From contig NZ_AXWT01000018.1 of the NCBI RefSeq assembly GCF_000482805.1, positions 43,675 to 76,174 on the forward strand: DNA of 32,500 nt, read 5' to 3'. Shown here piece by piece: positions 30,234-32,500 of this stretch. Each line of letters begins with the position of its first letter. Within the stretch, counting starts at the first letter, position 1. The position numbers were made by a program, and so were the translations under genes. The DNA comes from Deinococcus murrayi DSM 11303. Its GTDB lineage: Bacteria > Deinococcota > Deinococci > Deinococcales > Deinococcaceae. Below the pieces are notes generated by a model. It made no database searches. It saw nothing but the letters and a program-made list of their open reading frames with translations, and was not told the DNA's origin.

Positions 30234-30306
30234 GTCTAAGGGTCTAGGAGTCGAGCAGTCTAAGAAGGCCAGATTCCTGGTTTTCTAGATGCTTAGACCT
30301 TTCGAC
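30234..30306. repeat. Inverted array of 8-bp tandem repeats between ssb and rpsR
   Basis: Four directly repeated 8-bp units with consensus GTCTAAGN lie at 30234-30265. Three more related units in opposite orientation lie at 30283-30306. GGTCTAAG (30233-30240) and CTTAGACC (30292-30299) pair perfectly, so in the operon mRNA the two arms can form a long imperfect hairpin. The period is 8 and the units differ at one to three positions. The element fills most of the gap between ssb and rpsR. Confidence 0.75.
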
Positions 30307-30330
30307 CCTGAGAGGCACGTGCCAGCATGC

Positions 30331-31226
<896 letters not shown>

Positions 31227-31299
31227 CTCCTTATTTTGCTGGCGAAACTACTGGTACGAACTGGCTGGCTGGCGGATGTGGCCCTCGCGGGTTGACCGG

Positions 31300-31328
31300 A
31301 GCATAGCAACTCCGACCCGTTACGTCAA
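31300..31328 (-). promoter_or_regulatory. Internal ssb promoter
   Basis: TTGACG (31328-31323) and TATGCT (31305-31300) are exactly 17 nt apart on the minus strand, close to consensus in both hexamers. Transcription would start near 31293, giving a leader of about 75 nt before ssb. The -35 lies within the palindrome at 31320-31336. Confidence 0.8.
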
Positions 31329-31336
31329 TGACGTAA
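31320..31336. promoter_or_regulatory. RDRM-like operator (DdrO site) upstream of ssb
   Basis: TTACGTCAATGACGTAA is a perfect 17-bp palindrome (8-bp arms around one base). The known radiation/desiccation response motif has the form TTATGT-N5-ACATAA; here T4 and its partner A14 are changed symmetrically to C and G. It starts directly after the rpsF stop and covers the ssb -35 box, where repressor binding would block transcription. Confidence 0.8.
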
Positions 31337-31645
<309 letters not shown>

Positions 31646-31665
31646 GGTTCACCTCGCTTTCTGCC

Positions 31666-31713
31666 GCGCCGAGCAGGTCCCAGGGCACATGCCTGGGCCT
31701 CGCCGGGCGGCGC
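31666..31713 (-). promoter_or_regulatory. rpsF leader hairpin, candidate S6:S18 autoregulatory element
   Basis: GCGCCG (31666-31671) pairs with CGGCGC (31708-31713). After an asymmetric internal loop, CCCAGG (31679-31684) pairs with CCTGGG (31692-31697) around seven bases. A hairpin with an internal loop in front of rpsF is where the known S6:S18-binding motif occurs. The identity is inferred from position and shape; the conserved bulge was not verified. Confidence 0.4.
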
Positions 31714-31721
31714 AACTCGGT

Positions 31722-31750
31722 ACTGTAGCAGAGTGCTCGGCGGGGTTCTA
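31722..31750 (-). promoter_or_regulatory. Candidate promoter of the rpsF operon
   Basis: TACAGT (31727-31722) is preceded after 17 nt by TAGAAC (31750-31745), a weak -35. The transcript would begin near 31716, just before the leader hairpin. Confidence 0.4.
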
Positions 31751-31793
31751 GGGCAGGCTCCCAGCCCCCATTTTCCGGCCCACGGTTTCCCGC

Positions 31794-32500
31794 CTACTTG
31801 CGCCGCCGAAAGGGGTTCCAGCGGCGCCCCCCTGTTCCCTCCTGGGCGGAGGGGGAGGGTGCCGGGGCAGGCGGCGGAGTTGGCGCGTGCCGCCCGATGG
31901 GGCGCGGCGCAGGGGCTTCGGGCGCGGGGGAGGCAGCTTCTTCTTCAGCCTCTTCGCCTAGGGCAGTCCGCAGGGCACCCCGCAGGGTTTCTGCGGTGGG
32001 GCGGTCACCGGGCCGCTTGGCAAGCGACAGTTCGAGGAGACGGGCGACGGGCCGGGGCAGTGCCGGGCCGTGGGCCGCGAGGGGCGGTGCAAAGCGGTTG
32101 AGATGCGCGGCCATCAGGTCTTCGTAGGTGTCCCCCCCGAAAGGCCGGGTTCCGGTCAGCACCTCGTAGGCGAGGACGCCCAGGCTGTACACGTCGCTCG
32201 CCGGACTGCTGGCGTCGCCCCGGTAGATTTCGGGAGCCATGTAAAAGGGACTGCCGCTCGCCCGGCCCCCCTGCGCCGTGAAATAGGCGCTGCCCAGGTC
32301 GCCCAGGGCCGCTCGCTCGCCGTCGAGGTAGATGTTATGCGGCTTGACGTCCTGATGAACCACCCCCAGCCCATGCAGGTACGCGAGAGCAGAGGCGAGC
32401 TGCGCAAGAAGACGCAGGGCCAACGGCAGCGGCAGCGCAGCCCCCCCGCGCCCAGCGAGCGCGTCGGCCAGCGTGCCTTCGGGGTAGTAGCGCAGGGCGA
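31794..32500 (-). CDS. Serine/threonine protein kinase, C-terminal part
   Basis: About 234 residues are visible; the N-terminal lobe lies beyond the window. The frame is open to the edge and enters with ALRYYPEGTLADAL, the hinge region. The catalytic loop is VVHQDVKPHNIYL, with HQD in place of the usual HRD, and the metal-binding motif is LGDLGSAYF, DLG in place of DFG. The activation segment ends in PFYMAPEIYRG, and ASDVYSLGVLAYEVLTGTRPFGG and AKRPGDRPTAE complete the kinase core. Catalytic Asp, Asn and Asp are kept, so activity is likely. HQD marks a non-RD kinase, which often does not need activation-loop phosphorylation. A Pro/Ala-rich tail of about 65 residues ends in a basic cluster (NPFRRRK); no transmembrane helix or sensor domain follows. 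Confidence 0.9.
   Translation of the reverse strand, partial: ALRYYPEGTLADALAGRGGAALPLPLALRLLAQLASALAYLHGLGVVHQDVKPHNIYLDGERAALGDLGSAYFTAQGGRASGSPFYMAPEIYRGDASSPASDVYSLGVLAYEVLTGTRPFGGDTYEDLMAAHLNRFAPPLAAHGPALPRPVARLLELSLAKRPGDRPTAETLRGALRTALGEEAEEEAASPAPEAPAPRPIGRHAPTPPPAPAPSPSAQEGTGGRRWNPFRRRK

Overview
The window is GC-rich chromosomal DNA from a Deinococcus-type bacterium. The main evidence is an SSB with two OB folds in one chain and the acidic tail DDFPPEEEDLPF, a UvsE-type UV damage endonuclease, a deinococcal-looking L-lactate dehydrogenase, and a 17-bp palindrome upstream of ssb resembling the radiation/desiccation response motif (RDRM). In addition, at least ten first genes have a TANNNT -10 box 5-7 nt before the start codon, the signature of leaderless transcription that is common in Deinococcus. 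The genus is an inference from these features; the species is not identified.

Layout, left to right. 1-797: right part of an IS630-family insertion sequence. 797-2949 (minus): a tightly coupled operon gntK - DUF2256 zinc-ribbon - uvsE - DEDDh exonuclease, the small zinc-ribbon gene being easy to miss. 3081-4435 (plus): PadR regulator plus a one-pass membrane protein. 4432-5665 (minus): DAHP synthase preceded by an aromatic-codon leader peptide and a three-part attenuator. 5756-12170 (plus): the seven-gene mrpABCDEFG Na+/H+ antiporter operon with a long structured leader. 12338-15169: two minus-strand genes of minor or unknown function, era (plus), mazG-like and a DUF4384 lipoprotein (minus). 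15273-20557 (plus): ftsH, a secreted carboxylesterase with a small membrane protein, msrB and a secreted acidic protein. 20720-24822: usp-ldh (minus), beta-CASP ribonuclease (plus), a second DEDDh exonuclease (minus) and a DUF3105 lipoprotein (plus). 24833-32500 (minus): sulfurtransferase, RNase Y, acyl-CoA synthetase, the rpsF-ssb-rpsR-rplI operon and the C-terminal part of a Ser/Thr kinase.

Most genes are chromosomal housekeeping or stress functions: DNA repair (uvsE, ssb, two exonucleases), RNA turnover (rny, beta-CASP RNase), protein quality control (ftsH, msrB), ion homeostasis (mrp) and ribosome assembly (era, rpsF, rpsR, rplI). The most informative signals are regulatory. They are the FFYW leader peptide and switchable hairpins before DAHP synthase, the RDRM-like operator overlapping the -35 box of an internal ssb promoter, a consensus promoter followed at once by a terminator hairpin upstream of the sulfurtransferase, and an inverted array of 8-bp repeats inside the ribosomal/ssb operon. 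No tRNA, rRNA, CRISPR array or prophage was seen.
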